A stretch of DNA of 18,228 bases, from positions 1-18,228 of the forward strand of contig DMCY01000087.1 of NCBI GenBank assembly GCA_003451675.1, read 5' to 3'. Position numbers and translations under genes: made by a program. Shown one piece after another: positions 1 to 8,801 of this stretch. The DNA is from Candidatus Atribacteria bacterium (lineage in GTDB: Bacteria; Atribacterota; JS1; SB-45; 34-128). The notes below the pieces were generated by a model. The model ran no database searches. It had not been told where the DNA came from and worked only from the letters and a program-made list of their open reading frames with translations. Numbering within the stretch: the first letter of the stretch is position 1; the number at the start of each line of letters is the position of its first letter.

Positions 1-248
1 AAATATCGCACCCGCATAGCAGGTGGCTTTCAGAACCTCTTAAAGAGGTTTAGCTTTTTATCACTTTTTAGCTCTTTTTCTTTCGATTTTTTATTTATAC
101 TTTAGCTATAATATTTCTAAACAATATCACTTCCAACTTTGGACTTCAGGTGAAAAATTGTCATCTAGCTTATCTTAATCTTTTTATGGTAAAACCATTT
201 ATTTAACCATTACCACCTTCTTAGAAGGTGGTTTTTTATGGTTAAATA
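1..248. repeat. Hairpin-rich dispersed repeat, copy A (full length)
   Basis: This stretch matches 17990-18228 along its whole length, and its first 75 bases match 13570-13644 with 5 differences. Visible hairpins on the plus strand are CACCCGC/GCAGGTG (one mismatch), AACCTCT-TAA-AGAGGTT, ATGGT-AAA-ACCAT, and a strong ACCACCTTC-TTA-GAAGGTGGT nested inside AACCAT/ATGGTT. The last is followed by TTTTTT and could terminate plus-strand transcription. No coding sequence is apparent. Two ends with imperfect hairpins and no transposase suggest a non-autonomous element, perhaps related to IS200/IS605, but the family is not proven. It fills the gene-free stretch downstream of the M23 peptidase. Confidence 0.8.
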
Positions 249-292
249 AAATGACAGGAAGAAATATTTAGGAAAAGAACTAATATTAATTA

Positions 293-2242
293 TTAATTTA
301 AATAAGTTAGCGGATTCACAGGCTTGCCGTCTTTTCTGATTTCAAAATGCAGATGAGAGCCTGTAGCATTACCAGTGGCTCCTAATTTTGCAATTATATC
401 TCCTTTGCTTACTGTTTGTCCTTCTTTTACCAGGTTGCTGGAGTTGTGTGCGTAAACAGATGAATAGCCACCACCATGCTCAATAATGATAGTATATCCA
501 TATCCATTGATATACCCACTAAAACTTACCTTTCCACTTTCGGCTGCTCTAATAGAGTTTCCTATATGACCATCTATATCTATTCCGGTATGATAGTCTC
601 TTCTACCTCCCAATGTTCTCATACCAAATTGAGAAGTAATTAATCCCTTTATGGGCCACATGAAATAACGCGAAGAAACTGTTGAATTTCTAACATTTGG
701 AATTACCAATTTCTGTCCAACAACAAGTCTGCTATTTTCTGATATCCTATTAGCACTAGTAATAGACTGAAGGCTGACCTGGTATTTTCGGGAGATTCCC
801 CAGAGTGTGTCTCCTTTTTGTACATAATGAACAATGTCTTTTGGTATATCTTTTTGTACAACGGCTGTATTTGTTGTCTCCTGTTTTGGAGCTGACACTG
901 TTGCATAAGCAGGAATATTTAATTTTTGCCCAACAGACAATGTGGTAATACTATCCAGTTGGTTAATACTGATTATTTCATGCATCTTAATCTCATGCTG
1001 CTGAGCAATGCTCCATAGGGTATCACCTTTTACAACTGTATATTCAATTGTTTTTGTCTTGCCTTCGCCCTCTTGTAATCCTCCTATGGCGGGTATCTCC
1101 AGTTGTTGACCAACAGTTAAGACATCCTTGTTGCTCAGGTAATTTACTGCAACGATTCCCTCCATCGACACTCCATATTTCTTGGCAATGCTCCATAAAG
1201 TATCCCCGGATTGAACGGTATAGTGAACGGGCTTTAGTACTTCCTTAGGAAGAGCAGTCTTTTCAATAACTTCTTTCTTTTCTTCGTTTGTAATAATACT
1301 ATCGGCAACAGTTATGCTCTCTGCTTTTTCTATTGCTTTTATTTTTATTCTTTGTCCAGGATATACATAATCTTCTTTATCAATATTATTCAGATTACAT
1401 ATTGTTTCAATGGGCATATGGTATTTTTGAGCTATTAATGAAATATTTTCCCCTGATTCCACAATATGCTCTATCCAGTCATATTCTATTTTGTCTTCTT
1501 TATCATTTTTATCTTTGGCAGTGTTATCTTTTGACCTGCTCGGAATAGGTATTTTTATAATTTGCCCAATGGATAATTTTTCCTCATCTTCTAAATTATT
1601 TATTTTCGATAGCTCTCTCAAGGATATTTGGTAATTTTGAGCAATAGTCCATAGGCTTTCACCAGGTTTCACGGTATAATCTGTTTCTTTAAACGATTCT
1701 CTGAATTCCTGGTTTAAGTTGGTACTCATTGTTTTATAATTTGATTCCTCTGGCTCAAAGGAAAGTTCAGAAGACTGATTCTGTTGAGCTTCGTTTTGAT
1801 TATCTACAGGTATATTAATTTCTTGCCCTATATACAAAGAATCAGGTTTTCGTAAATCATTTACCGAAGAGATTTTATCTAAAGAAAGGCGATACTGCTG
1901 GGCTATATCCCAGAGGCTTTCTCCTTTTTTCACCTTGTGGACAATAGTTGTAGTTTCTTTCTTTTCATCAGAACTTCCTGCTTGATCCTTAGGAATCACA
2001 AGTAATGATCCCGGACATAATATTTCTTCCTCATCGATACCATTTGCTTCAGCGACATCCTGGATTGAAAGCCGAAATTTATGGGCAATTGTCCAGAGAC
2101 AATCTCCTTCTTTTATCTGATATTCCAGGTACTCCTGTGCATAGACATTAGACCCAACAACTGCAAAGAAAAGCCCAGCTAACAGAAAAAATATTATTGC
2201 CCTGGCTATTCTAGAAAAAATATTATTTTTCTCATAATTCAT
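293..2242 (-). CDS. Secreted M23 peptidoglycan endopeptidase with seven LysM repeats
   Basis: Predicted secreted murein hydrolase that binds cell wall through LysM modules and cuts peptide cross-links with a zinc M23 (LytM/NlpD-like) domain. Residues 1-35 form a signal peptide with a hydrophobic core and a VYA cleavage site. LysM repeats sit near residues 40-84, 101-145, 188-232, 258-302 (divergent), 339-384, 400-444 and 471-515, separated by charged linkers. The M23 domain spans about 527-646 and keeps its zinc and catalytic residues: H551 and D555 in HTGID, H599 in YAH, and H630/H632 in HLH. All are present, so an active enzyme is expected rather than an inactive NlpD-type activator. The ATG is preceded by AGGAT eight bases upstream. 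Likely role: cell separation, envelope remodelling or spore cortex work. Substrate bond is not determinable from sequence. Confidence 0.93.
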   Translation of the reverse strand: MNYEKNNIFSRIARAIIFFLLAGLFFAVVGSNVYAQEYLEYQIKEGDCLWTIAHKFRLSIQDVAEANGIDEEEILCPGSLLVIPKDQAGSSDEKKETTTIVHKVKKGESLWDIAQQYRLSLDKISSVNDLRKPDSLYIGQEINIPVDNQNEAQQNQSSELSFEPEESNYKTMSTNLNQEFRESFKETDYTVKPGESLWTIAQNYQISLRELSKINNLEDEEKLSIGQIIKIPIPSRSKDNTAKDKNDKEDKIEYDWIEHIVESGENISLIAQKYHMPIETICNLNNIDKEDYVYPGQRIKIKAIEKAESITVADSIITNEEKKEVIEKTALPKEVLKPVHYTVQSGDTLWSIAKKYGVSMEGIVAVNYLSNKDVLTVGQQLEIPAIGGLQEGEGKTKTIEYTVVKGDTLWSIAQQHEIKMHEIISINQLDSITTLSVGQKLNIPAYATVSAPKQETTNTAVVQKDIPKDIVHYVQKGDTLWGISRKYQVSLQSITSANRISENSRLVVGQKLVIPNVRNSTVSSRYFMWPIKGLITSQFGMRTLGGRRDYHTGIDIDGHIGNSIRAAESGKVSFSGYINGYGYTIIIEHGGGYSSVYAHNSSNLVKEGQTVSKGDIIAKLGATGNATGSHLHFEIRKDGKPVNPLTYLN

Positions 2243-2306
2243 GCGGCTATCCTATTTATTTAATATCTTATTTTACAAAAAATATCCCCACCATTGCGGA
2301 TGTATA

Positions 2307-2315
2307 ATAATAGCA
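2307..2315 (-). promoter_or_regulatory. Possible extended -10 promoter for the LysM-M23 gene
   Basis: The minus strand reads TGCTATTAT, an extended -10 (TGn + TATTAT), about 65 bases upstream of the M23 peptidase start. No good -35 box is present, which is acceptable for extended -10 promoters. An AT-rich palindrome (ATTTTGA-T-TCAAAAT, about 2333-2348) lies just upstream and could be an operator, though such sequences are common in AT-rich DNA. Confidence 0.35.
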
Positions 2316-2507
2316 TATTTTTTGATATAAAAATTTTGATTCAAAATATTAAGCAATGAAAATATAATTGAGAGACAATACTACAATTCTAATTTATTTC
2401 TTAAATATAATTATATATAAATATTATTATTTTTCAAGAAATAATCAAAATTGTTCTATCTCGTCTATTAAAAAATCAAAGAAACTCACAATTACAGTAA
2501 GTTTGTC

Positions 2508-2693
2508 CTATAATTTGCTATCCTTGTTATGCAGCTGCTCTTCTAAGAAAGCATCAATAACATCCTTTTTAAAACGCCAGATTCTGCCGATTTTTATTGC
2601 CGGGATTTTTTCTTCCCTTGCCCATTGATAGATAGTCAGTGGCTTTACTTGCAAATATTCTGCCACTTGTTTTGCAGTAAGATATTCTTCCAT
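2508..2693 (-). CDS. Small excisionase-family helix-turn-helix DNA-binding protein
   Basis: A 61-residue protein with the MerR/excisionase-type winged helix (HTH_17 family). The start LTAKQVAEYLQV is the first helix of the domain, YQWAREEKIPAIKIG forms the recognition region and wing, and WRFKKDVIDAFLEEQ is the closing helix. Almost the entire protein is this domain. Such stand-alone proteins act as excisionases for integrases or as small transcription regulators; no integrase or phage gene lies in the window, so a regulatory role or an orphaned excisionase are both possible. The start is well supported: AAGGAGG lies nine bases upstream and a near-consensus promoter lies about 40 bases upstream. 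The target is unknown. Confidence 0.85.
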   Translation of the reverse strand: MEEYLTAKQVAEYLQVKPLTIYQWAREEKIPAIKIGRIWRFKKDVIDAFLEEQLHNKDSKL

Positions 2694-2732
2694 CTTCTTC
2701 CTCCTTGGTACAGTAAAATGAAATCTAAAAAC

Positions 2733-2761
2733 ATTTTATTGTTTTTTTATGATTTTGTCAA
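2733..2761 (-). promoter_or_regulatory. Near-consensus sigma-70 promoter for the excisionase-like gene
   Basis: Minus strand: TTGACA (2756-2761), a 17-base spacer, then TAAAAT (2733-2738). The predicted transcription start is about 2726, giving a short leader of about 33 bases with AGGAGG before the ATG at 2693. This suggests the small gene is strongly expressed on its own. Confidence 0.7.
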
Positions 2762-2864
2762 TTTTCTTGTATATCTTGACATATGATAGAGTTAACTTGT
2801 AATTATATATAAACAGATTATAGATTGATACTTTTATATTACTTACTGTTATTTCTATCACTAT

Positions 2865-4013
2865 CTATTGTAAATTATCATAAATAATTTTATAAATATT
2901 ATATGCACGCATCACTTTTTTAATATGCTCGGTGGTTTCTGGATAGGGAATATTCTCTACAAAAGAATCAATGTCATTGATATCAAACTGCTCTAACCAT
3001 TTATCAGTGATTCCAGGACCTGCATTGTATCCGGAAATCATAATCAAAGTTCTGATAATTAAGTTTCTGGGCAATCCATTCACCTGTTGATAAAACAATT
3101 TGCATTAAACCCCTGGCACCTGCTCTGGATTCAGAATACCTATTAAAATGACTTTCCTCTTTAATAGTGGATAAGATTAAAAATGGGTCCAGATTATATA
3201 TAATCAGAAGACCATGAATCAATAATAGAGGCATAATGGATGGGAAAAACATATTCCCAAACCTGAAAAGGCATCTGCTCTACTTTATTACTATTAAGGA
3301 AATTGTTGAACAATGTCTGCGCCCATCCAATGGCGTTATAATACTCAGCACTCTGATGATAAGCTTCAGTGAGTAAATACATCAAATAAACATTTCCCGA
3401 TTCCCGATTGAGAGCATTTATTATTTCCAAAACAGATTCATGGTAAATACCAATATTTTTTAACAATTTGGCTTGGTAGGCTGATAGTTGGGCTTGATTA
3501 TTTTTGGGAAAATAGTTATTTTTAAATTCTTTAACTGAAATATCTTTGCTATGAAATATTATGCGTTCAAGATCAAGGTTACCTTTCTTTGCTTCCCTGG
3601 GAATATGAAAGGCATAATAACTATCAGGATATTTTTCTAAAAGGTTTCTATATATATATATAAACTGCCGATTCCCATCTTTGTAGCTTCTTATAAGCTT
3701 GACCTTTTAATAATTGACTTCGTAAATAGAGAGGGATGTATAAATTGCTGTATTCTATCTTTTCTAATTCATTGATAGCCATAGCAAAATGTTCATGATT
3801 TAAGTATGCTAATGCATTATTGAAATAAGCATTCTGACGGGGAAATTCATTTTCTGCTTCCAGTAGATGGGATAGTTGAAAAATTTTTAATTGTTTTTCT
3901 TTTTTTTCATCCAATTGTTGAGCTAATGCTGGTATAAGTGATAAAGAAGCAAAAAATATAATCAGAAAAAAAATTAATATTAATCTTTTTATATTATAAT
4001 AGTAGCAATGCAT
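2865..4013 (-). pseudogene. Broken soluble lytic transglycosylase (Slt/MltE-type)
   Basis: Four reading-frame fragments on the minus strand together make a degraded murein transglycosylase. The first (from 4013) has a signal peptide ending about ALAQQ and a TPR-like helical region. The frame then changes at a (TA)7 tract (3649-3662) and continues as YRNLLEKYPDSYYAFHIP through more helical repeats. It changes again at a (TA)4 tract (3195-3202) and enters the SLT domain with the catalytic glutamate in IKEESHFN and the typical GARGLMQI. A third lesion near 3040-3050 removes about 30-35 codons and shifts frame before the GYNAGPG motif; the tail resembles the family's normal C-terminus, ending YNIYKIIYDNLQ. 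Adding one TA unit would restore frame at each tract, but the deletion cannot be mended this way, so the gene is judged dead. Confidence 0.88.
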
Positions 4014-4022
4014 AAATTTGTT

Positions 4023-4075
4023 CAGGGGTAATTCCCCTGGAACTCCTTTTTTAGTAATCAGGGGTAATTCCTCTA
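4023..4075. repeat. Two direct copies of CAGGGGTAATTCC, each partly palindromic
   Basis: CAGGGGTAATTCC occurs at 4023-4035 and 4059-4071, 36 bases apart. The first copy continues to a perfect hairpin CAGGGG-TAATT-CCCCTG (4023-4039); the second (CAGGGG-TAATT-CCTCTA) is imperfect. They lie just upstream of the broken transglycosylase and downstream of icd. They may be operator-like sites for the dead gene or remnants of a small repeat. Confidence 0.45.
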
Positions 4076-4196
4076 AAGCAGTTACTTTTATAATTATAAA
4101 CTAAAAAGGCAATAAAAAGAAAGTGTGACTCTTGTTTTAGGCTCATTTTTGGATTAGAAAAGAGTGCCCCTGGTAGTCAAACAATTTTTAACGTAC

Positions 4197-5195
4197 TTAT
4201 TCCATAGCATCTATGACAGCGTTAGTATACTCTGTTGTCCCTGTATTACCTCCAAGGTCAGGAGTTAATTTTTTACCCTCTTTCAAAATTTTCACTACAG
4301 CTTTTTCCACCCTCTCTGCAGCTTCTTTCTCTCCTAAATATCTTAACATCATTATTCCGGAAAGTACTGTTGCTGTTGGATTAGCTATATTTGAATCTAA
4401 CTCCGGAGCTGACCCGTGTGCTGGTTCAAACACAACTTCTCTATCTCCTATATTTGCTCCCGGCACTACCCCTAAACCACCAACTAATCCTGCTGCCAAA
4501 TCAGACAATATGTCTCCATACAGATTAGGCATAACTAATACCTCATAATCTTGAGGTGTTTGAACCAGCTTCATACTCATCGCATCCACTATCACATCTT
4601 CAAAAATTATCTCAGGGTACTCTTGAGATACTTTTCTAACACAATCTAAGAAAAGTCCGTCTGTACATTTCATTATATTTGCCTTGTGAACTGCTGTAAC
4701 TTTCTTCCTTTCTTCTTTTCTGGCCAGCTCAAAAGCAAACTTTGCAATTCTTTCACTCGCTTTCCTGGTTATTATCTTTATACTTTCGGCAGCATCTTCT
4801 CCTATTTTGTGCTCTATTCCTGTGTAAAGATCCTCTGTATTTTCTCTAATTATTACCAAATCAATGCCATCATATCTTGATGGAACGCCCTCATAAGATT
4901 TTATAGGCCTTACATTGGCATAAAGATTTAGTGATTGCCTCAATGTTGCATTAATACTTCTAAAACCTGTGCCTACCGGGGTTGTAACCGGTCCTTTTAA
5001 TGCCACCTTATTTCTTTTAATGCTATCTATCACATAATCAGGAAGAGGTGTACCATATTTTTCTATAATTTTTTCGCCAGCTTCCACAATTTCCCAATTA
5101 ATTTTTACTCCAGTAGCTTCCAAAACCATTTTTGCCGCCCTAGTTACTTCCGGGCCAATTCCATCCCCAGGAATTAAAGTAATATTGTAAGCCAT
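4197..5195 (-). CDS. icd: Isocitrate dehydrogenase, NAD-type (isocitrate/isopropylmalate dehydrogenase family)
   Basis: Oxidative decarboxylation of isocitrate to 2-oxoglutarate, cytoplasmic. At 332 residues it has the short NAD-IDH/IPMDH length. Visible family motifs are [11 protein letters not shown] (7-17), the substrate loop with S80, N82 and R86 leading into LYANVRP (91-97), [10 protein letters not shown] (117-126), K171, D204, and GDILSD (227-232) for the metal. The cofactor loop HGSAPEL (260-266) has an acidic residue where NAD enzymes usually have Asp, so NAD is inferred. Isopropylmalate or homoisocitrate dehydrogenase are the alternatives; the aconitase 23 bases upstream and the citrate-synthase-like gene favour isocitrate. 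AGGAGG lies about eight bases before the ATG. It is the last gene of the gdhA operon; no clear terminator is visible downstream. Confidence 0.88.
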   Translation of the reverse strand: MAYNITLIPGDGIGPEVTRAAKMVLEATGVKINWEIVEAGEKIIEKYGTPLPDYVIDSIKRNKVALKGPVTTPVGTGFRSINATLRQSLNLYANVRPIKSYEGVPSRYDGIDLVIIRENTEDLYTGIEHKIGEDAAESIKIITRKASERIAKFAFELARKEERKKVTAVHKANIMKCTDGLFLDCVRKVSQEYPEIIFEDVIVDAMSMKLVQTPQDYEVLVMPNLYGDILSDLAAGLVGGLGVVPGANIGDREVVFEPAHGSAPELDSNIANPTATVLSGIMMLRYLGEKEAAERVEKAVVKILKEGKKLTPDLGGNTGTTEYTNAVIDAME

Positions 5196-5218
5196 TTAAA
5201 TTGCCTCCTACTATTAAA

Positions 5219-7159
5219 TTAGTCGTTAGTATTTTCTTTTAATCTTATTGTATTCAAAAGACCTCCCTGAATCAATATCTCTCTCTGTCGGGGAGTAATA
5301 TCCAAAATCATCCTATATTCTTTACCCTTGGCCAAATTTCTAACCTTAATCATTTTACCCTTAACTTGGGAAATGGCATCTTTTATTAAAAGTTCGTCCA
5401 TTTCATTTATATCATCGTAATCTTCTGGATTTTCAAATACCAAAGGTATTATTCCATTATTTACAAGATTTGCCTGATGTATTCTCGCGAATGATTTTGC
5501 TAAAACAGCTTTTATTCCCAAATATAGAGGAACGAGAGCAGCATGTTCTCTGCTTGAGCCTTGTCCATAGTTCGCTCCTCCAACTATAAATCCCCCTTTA
5601 TTTGCCTTCGCCCTTTTAGGAAAATTCTCATCACAAGGAGTCAAACAATAATTAGAAAGATAAGGAATATTTGATCGGTAAGGAAGCAGTTTAGCTGGAG
5701 AGGGCATTATATGGTCTGTAGTAATATTATCACCTACTTTAATTAAGACCTTCCCTTGTATCTTTGAAAGTAGTGGTTTACCTAAGGGAAACGGTTTTAT
5801 ATTAGGTCCCCTTATTACCTCCACCTCTTCATAGTTGTTAGCTGATGCTATAATCATATTATCGTTAATTAAAAATGTTTTAGGCATTTTAATTTCACTA
5901 TAATCTTTTAATCCAAATCCTCTTGGGTCAGTAAGATAACCGGTAATTGCTGATGCCGCAGCAACTTCAGGACTTACTAAGTAAACTTTTGCAGAGAGTG
6001 TACCAGATCTTCCTTTAAAATTCCGATTAAAAGTTCTTAAAGACACACTATTTGTTGGCGGAGATTGTCCCATGCCAATACAGGGGCCACAGGCACATTC
6101 AAGAATTCTTGCCCCTGACATAATTAATGATGCTAAGGTTCCATTTTGAGCAAGCATAGCCAGAACCTGTTTTGACCCTGGTGCTATCGCCAAAGAAACA
6201 TGTTCTGCTATAGTTTTATCTTCGAGAATTCTTGCCACCTTCACTAAATCGCTATATGAAGAGTTTGTACAACTCCCAATAATTACCTGATCGACCTTAA
6301 TATTCTTTATAGAAGATATGGGCACTACCTTATCCGGGCTATGAGGACAGGCTGCCAGAGGTTCTAATTGGGAAAGATCAATTTCTATTTCTTCATCATA
6401 AATTGCCCCTTCATCGGCCTGAATTTCTAAATAATCCTTCTCTCTTTTTTGAGCCTTTAAAAACTCAAAAGTGATCTCATCACTCGGAAATATAGAAGTT
6501 GTTGCTCCCAGTTCAGCCCCCATATTAGTGATTGTTGCTCTTTGAGGAATAGATAAGTTCTTTACGCCCTCACCAGCATATTCAAATATCTTACCAACTC
6601 CGCCCTTAACAGTTAATCTTTTTAAAAGTTCAAGTATAATATCTTTTGCTGAGGCCCAAGGATTTAATCTTCCTGTAAGATTTACCTTTACTATCTTAGG
6701 CATTGTAAAATGATATTCTCCCTGGGCCATAGCTACCGCCACATCAACTCCACCTGCTCCTATAGCCAGCATTCCCATACCACCAGCTGTAGGTGTGTGG
6801 CTATCCGAACCCAAAAGAGTTTCCCCTGGAACTGCAAATCTTTCTAAATGAACTTGATGACATATACCATTACCTGGCTTAGAAAAATATATTCCATATT
6901 TCTTCGCTACAGTCTGGATATAAAGGTGATCATCAGCATTTTCTGGCCCTGTTTGAAGAGTATTATGATCAATATATGCTACAGATTTTTTTGTCTTTAT
7001 CTTATTAACTCCAAGTGCTTCAAGCTGTAAATAAACCATTGTTCCTGTAGCATCCTGAGTAAGTGTTTGATCAATGCTTATTATAATTTCTTCTCCTGAA
7101 ATCATCTTTTCGCTTACCAAATGCTCACTTATTATCTTTTGTGCAACCGTTAATGGCAA
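5219..7159 (-). CDS. Aconitate hydratase, compact Aquifex-type
   Basis: Converts citrate to isocitrate using a [4Fe-4S] cluster, cytoplasmic. At 646 residues it is far shorter than AcnA/AcnB (about 890) and matches the compact aconitase class. Substrate motif GSDSHTPTAGGMGMLAIGAG lies at 117-136; cluster cysteines are C297 (GSCTNSS) and C357/C360 (CACGPCIGMG); the swivel domain carries YGQGSSREHAALVP (531-544). The start is TTG at 7157-7159, chosen because AAAGGAGG lies seven bases upstream and no ATG fits. It is 23 bases from icd and 167 bases downstream of the citrate-synthase-like gene, placing it as step two of the glutamate route. LeuC-type isopropylmalate isomerases are normally split into two subunits, so that reading is less likely. 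Confidence 0.92.
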   Translation of the reverse strand: MPLTVAQKIISEHLVSEKMISGEEIIISIDQTLTQDATGTMVYLQLEALGVNKIKTKKSVAYIDHNTLQTGPENADDHLYIQTVAKKYGIYFSKPGNGICHQVHLERFAVPGETLLGSDSHTPTAGGMGMLAIGAGGVDVAVAMAQGEYHFTMPKIVKVNLTGRLNPWASAKDIILELLKRLTVKGGVGKIFEYAGEGVKNLSIPQRATITNMGAELGATTSIFPSDEITFEFLKAQKREKDYLEIQADEGAIYDEEIEIDLSQLEPLAACPHSPDKVVPISSIKNIKVDQVIIGSCTNSSYSDLVKVARILEDKTIAEHVSLAIAPGSKQVLAMLAQNGTLASLIMSGARILECACGPCIGMGQSPPTNSVSLRTFNRNFKGRSGTLSAKVYLVSPEVAAASAITGYLTDPRGFGLKDYSEIKMPKTFLINDNMIIASANNYEEVEVIRGPNIKPFPLGKPLLSKIQGKVLIKVGDNITTDHIMPSPAKLLPYRSNIPYLSNYCLTPCDENFPKRAKANKGGFIVGGANYGQGSSREHAALVPLYLGIKAVLAKSFARIHQANLVNNGIIPLVFENPEDYDDINEMDELLIKDAISQVKGKMIKVRNLAKGKEYRMILDITPRQREILIQGGLLNTIRLKENTND

Positions 7160-7217
7160 TTTAAAACCTCCTTTATTTAGTCGTTAGTGAATAGTTATTA
7201 AATATACAGACATCGTG

Positions 7218-7233
7218 GACTCTTCTTAGAGTC
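7218..7233. other. Small hairpin in the gap between the citrate-synthase-like and aconitase genes
   Basis: GACTCT-TCTT-AGAGTC forms a six-base-pair hairpin. It has no T-tract on the minus strand, so it is unlikely to be a full terminator. It could be a processing or partial attenuation site in the 167-base gap inside the operon. Function is inferred only from position. Confidence 0.3.
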
Positions 7234-7326
7234 GTTAGCATAAATACATATTTTCGGTTTATTATGTTTTATGACATTACGATTTCTAATTTCGGGGTAG
7301 GTATTTGATTTATCCGAACCGATTCC

Positions 7327-8742
7327 TTACGGGTCCGATGAATCGAAACCGGGCGTTTCACCCTTACCCTGTCCTCTTCCTTTAATGAAGAAATTTATTA
7401 AAGATTCCAGTTCTTCATCACTAAAACTGGTTACCCTACCTTTTGCATATTCTTTGTCAATGTATTCCTTTAACTTTAAAACCATCGGATCTCTCTTGTC
7501 TATTCTTCTTTCCCCTTTTAATTTAAAATATTTATTCATCCAAAAAGCAATCCCAGCCAGCCCTGAATGCGAACCAACTGTTACTACCACAGGTTTATTC
7601 AATATCCTTTCTGTATCAAATATATTATAAATTTCTTCATCCTTTAATACTCCATCCGCATGAATTCCTGCTCTGGTTCTATTAAAAGCATCCCCTACAA
7701 AAGGAGTTCGAGACGGTATTTGATACTTAAGTTCCCTCTCGAAATAATTAGCTATCTCAGTTATAACTTCCAATTTCATATTTTTTGTCGTCCCTCTAAG
7801 TTGAGCATATTCAATAACCATTGCTTCTAGAGGGCAATTTCCCGTTCTTTCACCTATTCCTAAAAGAGAGGTATTCACAGCTGAGGCACCATAAAGCCAG
7901 GCTGTAGTGGAATTGGTTATAACTTTATAAAAATCATTATGCCCATGCCACTCGATCCATTCTGAAGGCACCTCAGCATAATGCCTAAGTCCATATATAA
8001 TGCCTTGCACACATCGAGGTAAAGCTGCTCCCGGGTAAGAAACGCCTAAACCTAAAGTATCACAAGCCCTTATCTTGATAGGCGTTTTCGTTTGTCTGGA
8101 AAGTTTCATAAGCTCATTCGCAAACGGAACAACAAAACCATAAAAATCTGCCCTGGTAATATCTTCAAAATGACACCTGGGAACTATTCCATTCTCCAGG
8201 GCTAATTTTACAATAGAAATATATAATTCTACCGCCTGTTTCCGACTAAGATTAAGCTTTTTAAATATATGATAATCAGAACAAGGGACCAATATCCCTG
8301 TCTCTTTTATGCCCATCTCCTTAACCAATTTAAAATCCTCTTCCTTAGCCCTTATCCAGGTTGTCACTTCAGGATATAGGTATCCTCTACTTAGACATTT
8401 TTCTACCGCTTCCCTATCTCTTTTGGAATAGATAAAAAATTCTGTCTGTCTTATTACCCCAGATTCATTATCAAGTTCATGAAGAAAATCGAAAATTCTC
8501 AGTATCTGATCCACCGTATAAGGAGAGCGAGACTGCTGCCCATCTCTAAAGGTTGTATCTGTAATCCAGATTTTATCAGGAACAACCATAGGAACATGTC
8601 TATGATTGAAAGTTATCTTGGGTATCTCTTTATAGGGCATTATCTCCCGGTAAAGATTTGGTTCTGCTACATCCTGAAGACTATGTTTATACACAGCCTG
8701 TTCTATAATGTTGGTACGCTCACTAAACTCTACTTTCGCCAT
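7327..8742 (-). CDS. Re-citrate synthase-like enzyme (homocitrate/isopropylmalate synthase superfamily)
   Basis: Probable Re-face citrate synthase: acetyl-CoA + oxaloacetate to citrate, cytoplasmic. The fold is the DRE-TIM metallolyase type: TDTTFRDGQQ (61-70) with the catalytic RD and metal Asp, HFEDITRAD (191-199), the metal-binding HGHND (266-270), GERTGN (298-302 region) and RAGIHADG (357-364). The overall pattern (VIRQTEFFIYSKRDREAVEKC, EWHGHNDF, FVGDAFNRTRAGIHADG) resembles the Re-citrate synthases described from Clostridium kluyveri and other anaerobes, usually annotated as isopropylmalate or homocitrate synthase. No Si-type citrate synthase is in the window, and aconitase and IDH follow directly, which supports citrate as product. 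Residues 455-471 (GRGQGKGETPGFDSSDP) are an odd hydrophilic tail. AAGGAGAT precedes the ATG; gdhA lies 59 bases upstream. Homocitrate synthase is the main alternative. Confidence 0.85.
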   Translation of the reverse strand: MAKVEFSERTNIIEQAVYKHSLQDVAEPNLYREIMPYKEIPKITFNHRHVPMVVPDKIWITDTTFRDGQQSRSPYTVDQILRIFDFLHELDNESGVIRQTEFFIYSKRDREAVEKCLSRGYLYPEVTTWIRAKEEDFKLVKEMGIKETGILVPCSDYHIFKKLNLSRKQAVELYISIVKLALENGIVPRCHFEDITRADFYGFVVPFANELMKLSRQTKTPIKIRACDTLGLGVSYPGAALPRCVQGIIYGLRHYAEVPSEWIEWHGHNDFYKVITNSTTAWLYGASAVNTSLLGIGERTGNCPLEAMVIEYAQLRGTTKNMKLEVITEIANYFERELKYQIPSRTPFVGDAFNRTRAGIHADGVLKDEEIYNIFDTERILNKPVVVTVGSHSGLAGIAFWMNKYFKLKGERRIDKRDPMVLKLKEYIDKEYAKGRVTSFSDEELESLINFFIKGRGQGKGETPGFDSSDP

Positions 8743-8801
8743 CTATTTGATCTCCTTTAACCTGATTAGATTTTACTTAATAAATAGATTAACCTAAAAA
8801 T

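Noticed and set aside
2776..2805. TTGACA followed by TAATTA on the plus strand, resembling a promoter
   Set aside because: The -10 match is poor, and no plus-strand gene follows; the opposite-strand promoter at 2733-2761 is far better.
5219..7240. Short motif GTCGTTAG repeated near 5223, 7180 and 7231
   Set aside because: Eight bases, irregular spacing and no symmetry; one copy lies in the aconitase 3' end. Likely chance.
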